Assembly: GCF_001649575.2 (NCBI RefSeq)
Contig: NC_051445.1
Coordinates: 5,385,528 to 5,449,527 of the forward strand
Length of the DNA stretch: 64,000 nucleotides
Direction of reading: 5' to 3'
Source of the DNA: Kryptolebias marmoratus
Lineage: Eukaryota > Chordata > Actinopteri > Cyprinodontiformes > Rivulidae
The translations under genes were made by a program, and so were the position numbers. The number at the start of each line of letters is the position of its first letter. Position 1 is the stretch's first letter. Under the pieces are notes generated by a model. It worked only from the letters and a program-made list of their open reading frames with translations, had not been told where the DNA came from and made no database searches. Positions 41,306-56,300 of the stretch are shown here, in pieces.

Positions 41306-44300
41306 AGGAAGAGCTTTTAAAACCTTTGTCCTTCAAGACCACAAAGTGAAATCCATGCCATGGAAGGATTGTATTTTTCATGGTTGAGTGATAACAACTG
41401 ACTTTACAGTAGAGGTTATGCTCTGGACTGCACACACACACACACACACACACATGCACACACACACACACACACACCCACACATACACACACACCCACA
41501 CAGAGAACCTCTTCTATCATATATTCTCTGTAATGTCAAATATTATCTCTGGTGTTAACCCTTTATCAATATGTTTATTATTGCAGTTTGTTCTAGTGTC
41601 TCCAGCCTTTTGGACTCAGGTTCTTGATAAAATTTGATTTTGAAACTGCTGGCATAAAATGACTCTCGAAATTTGATTATATTAGATTAAAGATTCATTC
41701 CATTTGGTTCTGACTGTAGCTCACTTTGCCCTTTGCAAGTTAAACACGTATGAAAGGTAAGATATTTGTTTTTTAAGTGCCACTGTATGACTTACAGGAG
41801 CACAGGAGGGTGATGTCTGTAATTATTTTTAAACATATGAACTGATTGATGAAGAGGACTACAGAAAACCAATATAGAAACTCTCCTCCTTGGAAAATAT
41901 TCAATAATGATTAAATTTTGATCTCATATATGTACAGTTGTAGAAGAAAAGCTATGGTCTCAGGACCTTTGTTAATGTAAGTATCTTACCGGGCTGCAAC
42001 TGCTGGAAACTAGTTGGAGACTCAAGATTGAGAGTAAATAGGTGAATCTTTAGTTACAGCTCACTGAATTCTGAGTGTTTTCCAAAACTATATTCTAGGC
42101 TGTGTACATTATTATTTCATTGCCCACCTCCAACCACATCAAATCTGCTTCAGCCTGGTTTGTAGTTACTTTGGCAGCCAAGGAAACTGAGAAGCATTGT
42201 GAACATTTCAAGACATTTTGGAGACTCCTTTGCAAATTCCATTCAAAACTCGTTGACAGCAGTTGCAGCCCAGTGAGCTTAAGTAAAAATCAATGGAAAA
42301 TAATAAATATGATACTAAACCTTTCAAATTCCCCAACAATAATAGCAAACAGACCAAAGAACAAAAACAAACACAGCTAAAGAGCTCACTTGACCAGAAA
42401 GCAACATTAACCAAGATGGAAGAGCGGATAGTTCATTAAGGACCATTCAATAAACACTGGAAGTGAAAAAAACTTGGTAATCTTTTGGTGCTGCTTCACA
42501 CTCCAGCATTTAATGTCCTTGCACATCTGTAAATTTAGATTAGATTATTCAGAAAAAATGGCCACACAAGTGCTGCATGTGCAGAACCCAGTTAATCCAA
42601 GTTAACACAAAGAAGTGACGCTGAGAGAAACTGTGTAGCTCAATTGAAAGAGAAAAACTTGACCTCTGAGTAACTGAATATTGTTGTCATGTCCTGACTT
42701 AACATGTTTCTCCCAAGTGGGAAATGCTGTCAGCCCTTTCAAACACCAAAACCCTCTCAGCCCTTTGTTTTCCAGCGACAAGGGTGGCTTCTGTCTTTGC
42801 AAACCATTTAGGTTATTGGAAAGACATATGAAGATGAACAGAAGAACTACTGATGACAAACAAAGTTTGGAAACAAACATGATAAAGAATAATTTTTTTT
42901 AAATTATCACATCACATCTACTAGTTTCATTTTAGATAACATTATGTAAAAAACATGTTTTGTTATTCAACAAACTGTTTTCCAGCTAATTAGAGTTACT
43001 TAAAACTCCTCAGCACTTAAATGGCTTAGTTGGTTTGCTCTTTTCTGTAGCAGTCTGATAAAATTGTTAAAACAATTTCCACTTGAATTGTGCTTAGATT
43101 GAACTTCCAGTTCGCAGGTGAGAGGTTATGTCAGGAAACGCTGGTGCAGTGTTGATCAGCCCCGCAGCAGGTCAAGGCAGAGCATGGAGCATGGAATCAG
43201 CGCTAATGAGAAATCATCTCATTAGACAACACTGCAGTGCGCCGAAGCTAAACTGATCAGTGTCTGCCATCTTCTCCCACACAGATTAACACCAGTGGAA
43301 AAATGGCAAAAGATCACTCACAGCTGGTGCGGCTGGTGCTGGGACTGAGGCAACAGCTGGAACACAATTCATCTTTTCAGCTTCAAATGCTATAAATTAA
43401 CAGTCACCCAGGTGGGCTAATTGAGGTCAAAGAAACGTTTACCCTTCGGATTTTCTGAACTTCAATGTGATACATGAGAATTTGATGGTCGTTCTTCCTC
43501 AGATGTAAACCTAATGGCCTCATTCATCTGTATCTATGCATCTATAGCCCATGTGATGACATACTTTCAAGTGTTTATATGATAAAAACAAACAATTATT
43601 TTACTAGGAGGGTGTTAGTGGTAATTTAAAGATTTTTTGACATATTATAAAGACATGACTGATGCACCTTTGTTGTGTCGAAGTATGTTGTTTGTAAGGT
43701 ATACTGAGGCAAAATGTTTTTGGTTACAGCACCGTACATCATGCTGGTGCCCCTGACCCTGTCACTGGTTCACTGCTTGCCTCAAATAGACCTGCTATTT
43801 CTGAGGTGCTCTGACGCGGTTGTCAGGACATCACAATTTCTCCCTTGTCAAAGTCATTCAAATCCATAAACTTGCCCATTTTTACCACTTCCAACACATC
43901 AGCTTCAAGATCTGCCCACTTACTTGATGCCTACTATTTTCCATCTGTTGACATGTGCCACTGCAATGAGAAAAATCATTATTTACCTTCCCTGTCATTG
44001 CTTTAAAAATCGTCACTGATCAGTATATGTTCTGTTTCAGAGCTGACAATGAACAAAGTTGCAGGTTAATGCAATTAGCTTGGTTAATAAATTGTCTATA
44101 AAGCCATAAAATGAGAATGTTTGTAACTCGTGCCTGAGGGTGAATTGATTTTCTAGTCACTCACAACCTTAGATAACAATGTGAAAAACTGCAACCATAT
44201 TGCACAATACTTCAAACCTTACAGCTTTGTTTTATTTTCCTTATTATAGGGTCTGGCTCTGCTTAGGCTCTTTCTCTCTCCTTCTCATCATTGTGCTTCA

Positions 44301-47300
44301 AACTGAGGCAGGTTTCAGCTGTTACTCTTAATTCACCTTGTCATAAATACTTGGTTTCCATATCCATTTGACACCAGATCAAAACACTGCTAATACTTCA
44401 ATCTCGACTTCTAGTACAGGTTTCATTTGTGTAAATTACACCACAGTTCTAACAGCCATTTCTCCGTGCCTAAAACTCACTAAACCCAAGCTTATCATCA
44501 GCTGATACCACTCCTTTAAATATCCTTTACCAATTTACCAGTTTAACCAGTTTTTGGATCTAAAGTCAAACATCCCCTGTAACTGAAGTACTAAACTATA
44601 ACTTTTCCAAATACACACAATAAAGAACATTCTTTCTTAAGTTTGGTTTTGAGATTGTTTTACTTGTAACATTATTAAGCACACAATTATTTTACTTGTA
44701 TAAACACCAAATTTTATCACGTATTTTAACTAAAGGCGTCATGCACACATAAGATGTAAATATTTTGAGATTTTCCTGCCTGAGATAAAGCTAATGTACA
44801 TCAAAACACCTTGCTGAGCCACCACAAAATGAATATTTTAAGGTTTATCTGTGGTTAAAAACTATCTGTAACAACATAAAACATAAACAGGATGGGGAAG
44901 AAAGCGGGAGGAAGTCAACAGATGAGGAAACTATTATAAGTTGAGTGAGAGAAGGCTCCAGCTTATTTATATGGAGATTTAACATACACCACCTTCCACC
45001 TAAGCAGCTTCTTTCTTCTTCTACCTTGTTAACAATGTGATTACAGACCTTGTTAAGGCTGCTAAATTTAAAACAACAGTTCCTTCTCCGAGCAATTAAC
45101 ACAGCAGAGGAGATGAAGGAGGAAAGAGGAGGAGGAAGAAGAGGAGGACATATCTCAGACTTCTGAGTGATTTGTGCAGATTGTCAACTTTAGTTAATTA
45201 TACATATTAATCAGCTGAAGTTAATGGTGACTTAATGTATCAAACTCAATAAAATCTTAATTAAAAAATCAAACAAATGAGTAATAAGTAATTAGGTATA
45301 GTACATTTACTCAAGTTTTGCATTGCCATGCTCTTTTATCGTCCTCTACCTTCACTCCTCCACTCCAGAGTTTTAATTATTATTTGACTTTTAACTCTGT
45401 TACATGTTTGCCAGTCTTAATTGATATCAAGATAAGAATTTTAAAAATAAAACATAAAACAAACAATTGAATCTAACAACCAGCGCTTTACAAAAAGTTG
45501 GCAACCTATTTCTAAATTTATTGTCTCACTAATCTTTAGGAATAATTCAGAAATTTATTATCCAATAATTATTATTACTTAGTGTTATAGAAAATCACAC
45601 TTTTTAAGAACAACCCTAAAGTTAAGTTTACATAGAGTAAAACTGAATTCATTCATGTTCATGGTTCATCAGTGTAAAAGTCTGAACCAAAATCACAAAT
45701 AAATAAACCAACCCATGTCATTTATTAGTTTTATTTTTATAGAAGATCCAAGAAAAGTAGTTAAATATTGGTATAAGACACCATTGCATTAACATTCTAG
45801 TTTCTGTTAGTTTTTTCACATGTTTTGTTCTCTGTTTTTCTCAGGTCTTCCATTTACTGAATCACATTATGAAAACGAATCTTGATAAAGTTTTCATTAA
45901 GACACTTTATGTTTTTGTTTTTAGAAAGTAAAAAAAAGATAAAATGTCAGAATCTGTGGCTGAAATGCTGGTGGTTTTAGCCCTCACTATCTTTATAATG
46001 GTCACTTTCAAAGCTCTGCACAAAGCTGATTCTAATAATATTTCTTAACATTACACCATCCACATCGGTACAACTCCTGACAACTAGATCTGTAAGTAGT
46101 CTCACTATATTTTGTTGCTAAGACTAATTAGGTAAAGGATTATTTTTATGTTGATGTTTGGATGCTTATACCTGGAACACTTTTTCTTTGCTTGTACTTA
46201 TAAAAAAGAGGTGGACATCCACCAACAAGAAAAGTATTAAAAAAAAAACTCTAAATGCTTCGTTATAATCTGACCTAGAGATTCATGGTATAATTTTTCT
46301 TGCTGCCAATATACTCAATGAAAAGACCAAAATCAACAATGTGTTAGTCTGTCTTATAAAGGTTTTGTTCTCCTATAGTTGACTCCCTCTCCTCCCACCA
46401 TCCCTCTCTCCCTCCTCCCCCCATCACGCAGTCTCTGTCAGGTTAAACACAGTAATTAAACGTCTGTTTTTCTGAGGTGATGAGAGTCCATTGTGATGCT
46501 CTGACAGCAGGTGTAATTTTCTCCTTCTCCTCAATCATCTCTGACAGATGGAGCTGTGGGTGGAAAAACCTCCAATCATCACCAGCATTTTCAGGCTTTT
46601 CAGAGAAAAAAAAAACAGGCTCTAAAAGAAGCACAGCGGCACACCGAAGCACGCACACAATCGCACATTCGCACACGCCCAGCAACTATTTGAAAACTGA
46701 CTAACCGCCATGAAATCGAGCAGCTGGAGGGTGAAAACTCCTCCACCTTCTAAACTGGCGGCTTAGGAAAAGAGAGCAAATTAGGATGGAGGGATCAAAA
46801 GAGAGAAAAAACCCTGGAGGTCTACAAGCAATCTATGTGTGTAGGTTGAAGTGAGTCAGGTGAGACAGACTCAGGGCGGGTTTGTTGTTTACTCGGCAAA
46901 AAAGAGTTTAGAAGGGCTCAGCTAAACGTGCTGACGCAGAGATGGAGAACGAGGGAGGGATGGATGAGCGGAAAAGGGAGGAGAGCAGGATGAAGAGGAA
47001 GAAAGAGTGTTTCGAGCTTCCTCAGGGTGCCCTGCAAAGGCATGAAGAAGGATGTAAAATGAAAGAGAGCTTTTTGACTGCTGCAGGAGAACAACTGGGT
47101 TTAAATATTCTCCCTTTTTTATGTGTCTGCTACCCGCCAAACACGACACCTTAGAGCTCAGAAAAATGATCAGCATAAGCTTCATTTCCTGTTCTTCTGC
47201 TTTTAAGGCAAACTTTTTGAAGAAGTCACAGCAACCATAAACAAAGTCATGCCAAGAATAATTTCCAGCTAGCTTTATGTTATATTGCAAGAAAAAGAAA

Positions 47301-50300
47301 CAAAAAAACCTGACTCTTGTCCCCTTTGTTAGAGTGAAATGAAAAGTTGATTTTTTAAAAACAATGAGAGCCAGGTAAACTATTGCTAACTTCTTTAAAT
47401 GGAAAGCAGCCACGGAGAGCCTCCAGGAAAGATGCTAAATGTCAATAAACAATGCCATGCATGAATTTGAATATTCATTATGTCATCATGTTGTCTTCCT
47501 TTTTGACCTAGTTTCAGCAAGTGTCAGTTCTTTACAATTGTAAGCCTTTCTTCTACTCAGATACACTGTTTTTAAACAGATAAATTCTCAAAAAATGTTT
47601 TACATATATTCATGTTTGACCAATAGGAGAGAAAAGAAGTGATTAACAGAAATTTGGCACAATAAGACAAAATGTTAACAGCCAGTCACTGTAAAGTTAT
47701 ATCAAAGCAGTTTCACTTCTAAAATCTTGTGTTTAATGACAAACAAACCATAAAAATCTGTTAAACACAACTAATATACTGTGATTACAGCTATACTAAA
47801 AATGACATTAAATCTATCAGTGTAATGAATATATTTTTATCTTGCACAGCACCCAGGTAGTTATTAAATTGTAGTGTATTAAAAAGCACCTGAGAAGGTC
47901 AGAGCATCTAAAACTTCAGATCCACTGAGAGAATAAAAAGTGGGTTCAACAAACACATTTCAAACAAACAAACAAACTTGACTCGTCAGATTTCAGTGTC
48001 ATGACCTCGACTCACCACTATCTTGGCATCTCGGATGGTGTTTTCCGGTACAGTGACCCAATACTCTGGCTGCTCCCACTGGGGCGGCTGGTTGTGGACG
48101 TTGGTGATGATGACAGTCAGCTCCACAGAGCTGCTGCGGTTTCCTCCATCTGACGCCACAATCTGTTGGTTGATCCTGGACGTCTGTAAACCATACAGTA
48201 AATAAGTAAGCTAAATTTAAACAAAAGCAAGAAAATGTTAGATAACTTTGGAGAGGCTGCTTTGATCTGAAAAGCACCAGAGACTGTTGAAACAGGAAGA
48301 CAGGAAGTGGAAAAGAACATTTTAGTAGATTGTGCAAAATTAGGACATTTTGGAGAGGAAGGAAGGGAGAAAAATCTTTGCAAAGTGACAGAATTTTTTT
48401 GGGAAATCATCCTTAGTGGGGGAATTTTAACTATATGTGAACAGAAGTAATCATGTGAGGAGAAATGACTCTCACAGTCACAGATTATTGCTCGCAAATG
48501 CATAAATAATAAATGCAAACTGATGATATATAGGTGCAAAGAAAGAGAAAAAAAGTATTAAGATCTGACAAAAAGATCACTATTTTCCTGCACTGTGGCC
48601 CACAATTGTAAAAGCAATGTTTAAATGTGTTTGTGGCATGTTTACAGTGATAATATAGCACTAATGTAACTCTCTGGCTTGTGAAAACCTGGTTACAAAC
48701 TTAAACCAACTCTGAATTGAAATTTATCACCACCTCAGCAGCAACATTTCACTGAAAAATGCCCAAGTAGAGTTCTAAAAGCTGAAGTATTGCAGCAGCT
48801 GATGGTGTGTTTCTGACCTGTGAGATGGGGTGGTTGACATAAATCCAGCCGGTGCTGGGGTTGATGTGCAGGTAAGCTGGCTTCTGATTGGACAGTGAGT
48901 AGGTAATGGCTGCGTTGCTCCCCTGGTCGTCATCATGGGCTGCTGCCCGCAGGAAACTAGTCCCAACTGGAGTGTCCTCTCTCAGGAAGTCTTAGAGAAG
49001 CAGAAGATTTACAGTAAGAAACAAGAAGCACAAACCTCTGCCATGGCCATAGCATCCTTAAAAAAAAAAGTCCAATCCGGATCACCACCAAAATTTAATA
49101 AATTGTTTCTTGTGAACATTTCCTGAAAAATTCAAAAAAACCTGTTCATTAATTTTTGAGTAATCTTGCAAACAAACAAACAAACAAACAAACAAACAAA
49201 CAAACAAACAAACAAACAAACAAACAAACAAACACTACAGGAAACATAACCTCCTTGGTTGGAGGAGGTAACAAGTACATAAGTTACATGTTACCCATGA
49301 TGCACCAGCTCCAACCAAAACCCTGTTCTATTCCAGAGCAGAAAGACAGAATTTTAATAAACTTGACTGAACACTGTGTAACATTATATTATGGGATGGT
49401 AAGCAGATATTATAATAATGTGAACGCAGCATTGTGATGTGTCAGCACACTGTCACCTCATTTTGTCATTTCTGGGTCTCACTCTGCAAAGTCAACACAC
49501 ACATTTTTAAATTTATGAATATAACCTCCAATCCTGCTGACTGTGATGCATGTCAGCGCTGATCAGACAACAAAAACAACGAGAGAAAAGGAGGTCGGCA
49601 GCTGCATTTCCCTCTGAAATACTGCATTTCAGGCATTATGTCAATAAGAATGCTGTTCTGGATCTCAGTGGGTAAATATCAGCTGAAGACTAATATGATC
49701 ATATTGAGTCTAATATGTTTCACAGAGAAATGACCAAAACAACCAGGAGTGTCAAACACACAGATTTAAGTCTTCACTTTATCATTACGCTTGAATCTTG
49801 ATGATCTAGTTTCAGTTTTCTTTAACCACCCATGATGAATTAAAATGAATATAATACTAATTTGATTAATCTGTACGCTGTATCAAATTAATGCAACTTT
49901 AAAGACAGATAGTGTTTACAGATGCAAAGATATTTTTCTACTACATTTCTGTCTCTTGGGACTTAGAAAGCATAACAATGAAAAAAATGATAACACTGAA
50001 AACAAGGAATTGAACCAAAATAAGCAGCAGAAATGGCAAAAAAGTGTTTAAATTTGGACACATTTTAAATATTTCCTTTCTAATAGTTAATAGATTACAA
50101 TAAAAAATAATGTTGTCATTTATTTAGTTAAACATGTATGATTAATTCTAATCTATTGAATTTGAACCTCCTGGTTTTTGCACATCTTTTTTACCCTTTT
50201 GCAGATACATGTGGAACCAAAATGGAGTTTCCAGTTAGAAACTGAGAATGAGAAATCAGAATTGTGACACCTGCTCTTATTTGTACAGAGAAAAGGTCTA

Positions 50301-50344
50301 TAGGAATATAAAAGGTCTAGAAAAATAGTTGACTTACTTCAAAA

Positions 50345-50391
<47 letters not shown>

Positions 50392-53300
50392 TATTGGCAA
50401 TGCAAAGTGAGATTTCTTAGGAAAAATATTCATGTTTTACCTTTTGTCTGCTTTCAGCTTGCATTTGTGCTATTTTTTAAAACCCATTTGCTACAGAATG
50501 TTGTCCTCCCAACTTCAATGCATTTCTATATTTGTGATCTCTTCAAGTATGACTTTAGAAATCAGTTTGGTATATGTCGGTGAAGCTTCTCCTCTGTTTT
50601 TATTGCAAGTGTTTACAGCAAAATGCCAATATTTTCCCAAGTGTTGTTAGTCTATACTGAATTTAAATTGCTTTCATGTTCATAGACATCTGAAAGTAGT
50701 TTCTGTTGCCAGAGGACACAGTTAACTTCACAGCAAACAGACTGCTCTGCAGGAGAGGGAAACTCTAAATGCTACAGCTAATACAAAAAAAAAGATAAAA
50801 CACTCAGAAGTTGGTAATCAACCCTTTCCTAAAATGCAAAACCTTTGCACAGTGTTGTATGTAAACAGAGCCTATAGGATTATTTACCAGTTGGTTAATA
50901 AGAAGCATATCCTTGCAGGAGAACCCCCTGCAAACAACACACAGACACATACTAACCAGCAGCAAATGAATGCACGTCCCAGAAACATTTAAATCCACTT
51001 CTTAAATAGTTAATGAGCCACTCTGTGCGTTTCTGTAATCGGACGCAAAGAACTTCTGACAAGACGCTTATCAAAACACATATTTGCACACATCGTAAAC
51101 AAACACCAACCCACGGGGCTGGCTGCGAATATTTCATCAGTCTTAAAAGCTTTCCAGGATTACAAAGATGCAGATTAGTAGACGACGGTAACAGCAAACA
51201 TTCAGTTAGTTGTTCACCTATTTTCCTCAAACTCAGGTTTATCCTGAAACTTGTAAAAAGACAGTTTGTATGAAAGTGTCAGTGGACAGTGAACACACAT
51301 CCTGAGATTCCAACAAAATAAAGTTAAGCTAATTATCAAACTACCCTGCTTATCACACAATGACTGCTGGAGAAGGGCACCAGATCCCCCATGATGCAGA
51401 AATGAAAAAGTGGGTAAAAAATGGTTGGATGGATGATCATCAAACTAAGAAACCTCTTATGGTAGTAGTAGCTCTTACACTGATAGCGGCTGTTTTCAAA
51501 CTTGGGGTCGTTGTCGTTCTCATCTGAGATCAGCACTGTGATCTGACAGATTCCGATCAGCGGCTCCTCGGCCTGATCAGTGGCTGTCACAGAAAGAGTG
51601 AACTCCCTCTGACGCTCCCGGTCAAAACTCCCCGTCGTTGTTATCACCCCTGGTAAAACACAAAAATGACATTATAATCAGCTCAATGACACATTTCCTC
51701 TTGTTAGTACATGCACCCTATCACAGAAAACTATATGAGACGTAAATTTGCTTCATCTTTTTGTATTTTGGTTGGATTTTGACACTAAAGGTACTGAGAT
51801 TTAACGTTTCTGTAGAGCTCACCGGTGTCAGGGTGTATTTCAAACCCAGACGACACTCCATCCCTGTGCATGATGCCATATTTGACCTCTCCGTTAACCC
51901 CCATATCGGCGTCGTATGCCTGGACGCTCAGGACGAACGTCCCTGGTGGCTGGTTCTCCAGAACAGCTGCGTTGTAGTTCTGACACTGAGGGGACAAATT
52001 GTAGAATTAAAAAGATGAACTTGTAGTAAATAAATGTTTTTTATTTGAACTCAGAATATGACAGGATGAATTCTGTCACCTCCTCAAACAGCGGCTTGTT
52101 GTTGTTGATGTCATTAATCCCAACGATGACCTGTGCAGAACTGCTGAGTGGATATGGACCCCCAGATGCATTATCATCTGTGGCAGTGATGTTGAGGACG
52201 TACTGCGGCCCCCTGAGCCTCGGAGGAGGACTCCGCCGCAGCTTTATAATGCCTGTGGACAGAAATGTCAAAGCAAGTGGCCGTCAGCTAAGATTTACAC
52301 AGTTGCTGCACTTAGAAACAAGTTTGAGGCACTTATGCTTGAGTATTTCCATCTTTTGTGCTTCCTATTAGGTCTATTTACTTAAAAAATCTTTTTTTCT
52401 TTCAGTTATTATTATATATTACTTATAAGCTATAGATGAACAAAATGTATAATTAGGGCTAATTGATGTGTTTAGGAGTTGCTAACAGGTGAACAGTTTG
52501 GTTGCTGCACTAAAAAAAAGTCAGTATTTTAAAAATTGTTCTAATAAACTAATCTAAATTTCTTATTATTTTGCTAACTTTCACTTCTTCCTAAGTTTGA
52601 AAACCACAAAAAGTAACTGAAACAATTTTACTTTTTATAATCTCAACTGGGAAAATGCTGCAAAAATACAGATGCATCAATGAGAATGATGTCATCTATG
52701 GTACCAGCAGCACATTGGACATAAAGGTAAGTCCTGCAATTTAACTGCTTACATTATTATTTAGTATCACTTGTTGCCAAAGGTGAAGGTAAAAATAGTT
52801 TTAGCAGTGTTTGTTTGTTTATACCTTTAGCAAAATTAATGTATCACAGAACATATTTTAATGAAACTTTCAGAAAGAAATCATTGCACGTACATCTACA
52901 ACTCACCGACATTTGGAGTCAACCTAATTCCAGGTGGCTGCCACAGCTATTTGACATTAGCCTAGACAAAAATGGCTATATCTCAGTGAAATTTACAGAT
53001 GTGGAAAAATTTGGTGTGGTAGCAGCTGACAGTCATTCACAACATACAATCCAAGTACTAGCAAATCATGCACAATATCACATAAGATTGAAAATAATGT
53101 TATTTTTCAAGGTTTGACTAAAATGGCTGTAATGCCATCATTTCTCAATATAAAATGATCTTAGTTTAAATTTCTGGCATGAATTGCAATGGATGATATG
53201 CATTCCTTCAAGAAATGTGAGGCCTTTAATTGTTTTAGGAAGTTGTACTCTAAAAAGTTATTCAAAGAAAACTGAAAACATTTGGGACAAAATTGACACA

Positions 53301-56300
53301 CATTTAGAATAGGGTTAGTAAGGCTCTTTGCATTTGTACAAATTTGCATGAGTTTCAAGATGTTCCTAAAACACTATCACGTTCACAGACATAAATGGTG
53401 GTTTCTTCTGCCAGGGGACTCAGCTGTTTTCACAACACACAAACTCCTCTGGAGAAGAATAAAATTAAAAATATGCCCCAGCATAAACATAGATTTAAAG
53501 AAAAACACCCTGAAGCTACAGCTCGTGCTGTCAATATTCACTTTATAAAAAGTGAACTAAAAAAGCTGAAACAATTTTAGTTCACTCTTCAGCTTTACAG
53601 ACGAGTGTTTTCGGTGGTTGCTTCTCAGCTTCAACATCCACAAAGAGAATCATGTAGGTGAGTATAAAAGACAGCTAACACATAGCTTAAAAACGCTGTA
53701 GATGAAAAGTGGTGTTTTGTTATTTTCTGCTCTGTAGGTCAACAACAGAACAACCTGTCAGCTCAAGCCTGGAAAAAAAAAAAAACTAACTCGGGTCTAA
53801 AACAAATTTCATTTCTCTGCACTAACAATCACTTCTACATTAACATAACAGAGAAGCAGCGCAAACAAACTGGGAAACAAATAAGCAGCTTTGGTTGCAA
53901 CATGAACATAGACACGGATGCTGGGAGGGTGCGATCACATCTACATGAAAATACTTCACAATGCTTTGAAGTGACAAAGCAGAACAGTCGAGCAAGCCAA
54001 AGGCCATCTGCTGCACGAGTGTATGAGTGTGTGTGCGTGCGGGTGAGTTTGTGTCTGTGTGTCTGCATATAATTGAGAGCCTTAATGTATCATTTATGTG
54101 CAAATGTTCATGTTTATGTCTGTTTGTGCATGGATGCATGTGAACAATGGAGCAGTGCATGCTGGGTGATAAAACTACATCAAAGTACTGTCCACTAAAA
54201 CAAAGAACTGTCCCAGAAAAGTGTGTGTTAAAACAGATCCTGAAGAAAGTAATACATTTTTAAGTGGCAATATATGCTGAAGAGCAGAGCCACTTGCTTC
54301 AGGTTTGGTCAAACTGTGTTATGCACAGAGGCTGGTTCCAAAAATACAACATGGCAGCTTCCGTAAAACAGTTCCTGCTGGCTTCAATTACCAACAACAA
54401 CAGAAGGCAGAGCCAGTTGGTCTGGTATTATAATATGTCTCTGGATCAAATTGAAAATTTAACAATGACAGTGTAAAACTATTATTACTTTACTTTATTA
54501 CTTTACTTAGAATGTAATGTTTCCAATGAAACATTAGGTGCTGCATCATGGAAAAACAGCAGAAACAATATAGTTGTAGCTTTTGGCTTCTTTGAAAACT
54601 CTTCACTGCAAAAATCTTGAGACATCTATCACTTTTTGTCTGTTATCTTCAAAGAGCCAAGCTTTTTGTACTTTTCTTCCAGTGGTGTAGGGCAATGGTT
54701 CTCCAGTCATTCTGAAAGTCCAAAATTTATCTGAACTTTGTCTGCTTCTTCGTTTTTAATTTTCAGTCGAATACTTGACATTTTAGATTTTTTAACCACT
54801 TAACTCTGACCTATGAATCATTAAGACATAGAAAATGCCCCCTAACTCAAAGGATGAACCTGAGTTGACACATAATAAACAGCTTAGCAAAGAATAAAAA
54901 AAAACACTTTTTGTAGACATAAAGTAAAAACAACAAGGTGATTCTCAAAGACCTATTAGATGCAAACTTGACATGAAGATGATCAGCTGAAAGATGATGC
55001 ATCTCAGGTTTTGTGTCAGGTCTGATGGTTTTTTTGTAATTTTAACTTTCATTATGTTGTCATGGTCGGGTACAAGGACTAAACAGAAAATAATGAAAAA
55101 GCAGTTAAAGTCCAAAGAAACCTTTTAAAAGTTCTTCAGAAAGCCTGAAGAACTAAAACTCAAGACCACTGTAAAAGAATACCAGAACGTCTGGGTCCCT
55201 GAGCAAAATATAAAGAAAATAGAGGGGGTTTAAAACTTTTTAATGGTACTTTAGGGTAAACTTTGTTCTAAAAATCATTTTATAAATTTGTTGTCACTGT
55301 AAAATAGGAATGCAATACAAAGAAATCAATCAAACAAATAAAAGCACCGTTATTTAGTGCAATTTATTACATTTGACATTATTGGTCCTGTTTCTGAAAT
55401 TACAGGTTTTTCCTTTTTTAGACACAAAATGTTACCGATTTAATCCAACTTGGTCCTCACACAGACAGGAAACCAAAGATTCAAATGAGTAAACCACACT
55501 GGGGACTCTGATGAGCAGATGAACAGTTTGTGTTTGAAAACTCTAGTGATTATGTTTGTGTATTCATGTTTTTTTTAGTTTATGTATTGTGTGAGCGAGT
55601 CATTCACGGGGTATACTGGCCTCATTACTGCGACCATACTTTATCCCCAAATACTTGTTACTATGGAAACAGCCACTTTGCTGTGTCTGTGTGCAAATGT
55701 GAATGATCTGAATGCTGAATGCTTGTCTACATGTGTAAAAATTATTATTTTTCTTGTTTGGGTGTGTTTAAGCGCTCTGCTTGCTGGCAAACAAGATGTT
55801 AACATTTCTTACTGTCTCATCAGAGGCAGAGCAGGATACAAACACGTTTTTACATGAGCGTCTTAACAGATAAAACATCTACAGGGTTAAAGAGGAGCAT
55901 AACTTTTACATGATGGCTCCACGATCTTTGGTTTGTCTCACTCTTCTATTCCAACAAATTTATAGGAGCTGTTTGGGTTCATAAATCACTTAGTGGATAA
56001 CCTTTACAAAATTCAGAATAGTTACTAAAGACAGAATTATTTCAAGCTGCTTACTGAATCTGAAGAACAGAAGATGGGATGATGTATTGAAGAATGTTAA
56101 TTACTATATTTCAGTTAAACTGTTTTTAATGTGTTGCTCGTCATTATTCATCATGTCTTATCAGCAGTTTTCTGAGTCTGATGGCCTCCTCATTTTATTT
56201 TATTTTTTTTAGAAACAAAACAACCATGTTTTCTATTTTTTGTAACTAACATTTATGTCTTACCCTTCTGGTTGTCCAGCTGGAAGTTGCTGTCCTCATT

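Larger units (their letters stand above)
39863..48015. other. Intron 9 (about 8.2 kb)
   Basis: Large AT-rich intron. It contains the TG/CA microsatellite pair near 41.3-41.5 kb, a non-repetitive candidate element at 43,140-43,425, a pyrimidine run at 46,383-46,424, and a GC-richer stretch 46,480-46,760 with ctgacag motifs. A 163-codon minus-strand open frame at 46,922-47,413 looks spurious. No exon found. Confidence 0.5.
48991..51478. other. Intron 7
   Basis: 2.5 kb. It holds the repeat with AAAC expansion at 49,030-49,272 and a (TA)n tract at 50,348-50,386. No exon found. Confidence 0.5.

Noticed and set aside
46922..47413. 163-codon minus-strand open frame in intron 9
   Set aside because: Low-complexity Ser/Pro end, mixed hydrophobic composition, no splice context, no domain recognised; it arises from a C/T- and A/G-rich stretch.
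49169..49234. CRISPR-like array
   Set aside because: It is a plain (CAAA)n microsatellite with no spacers.
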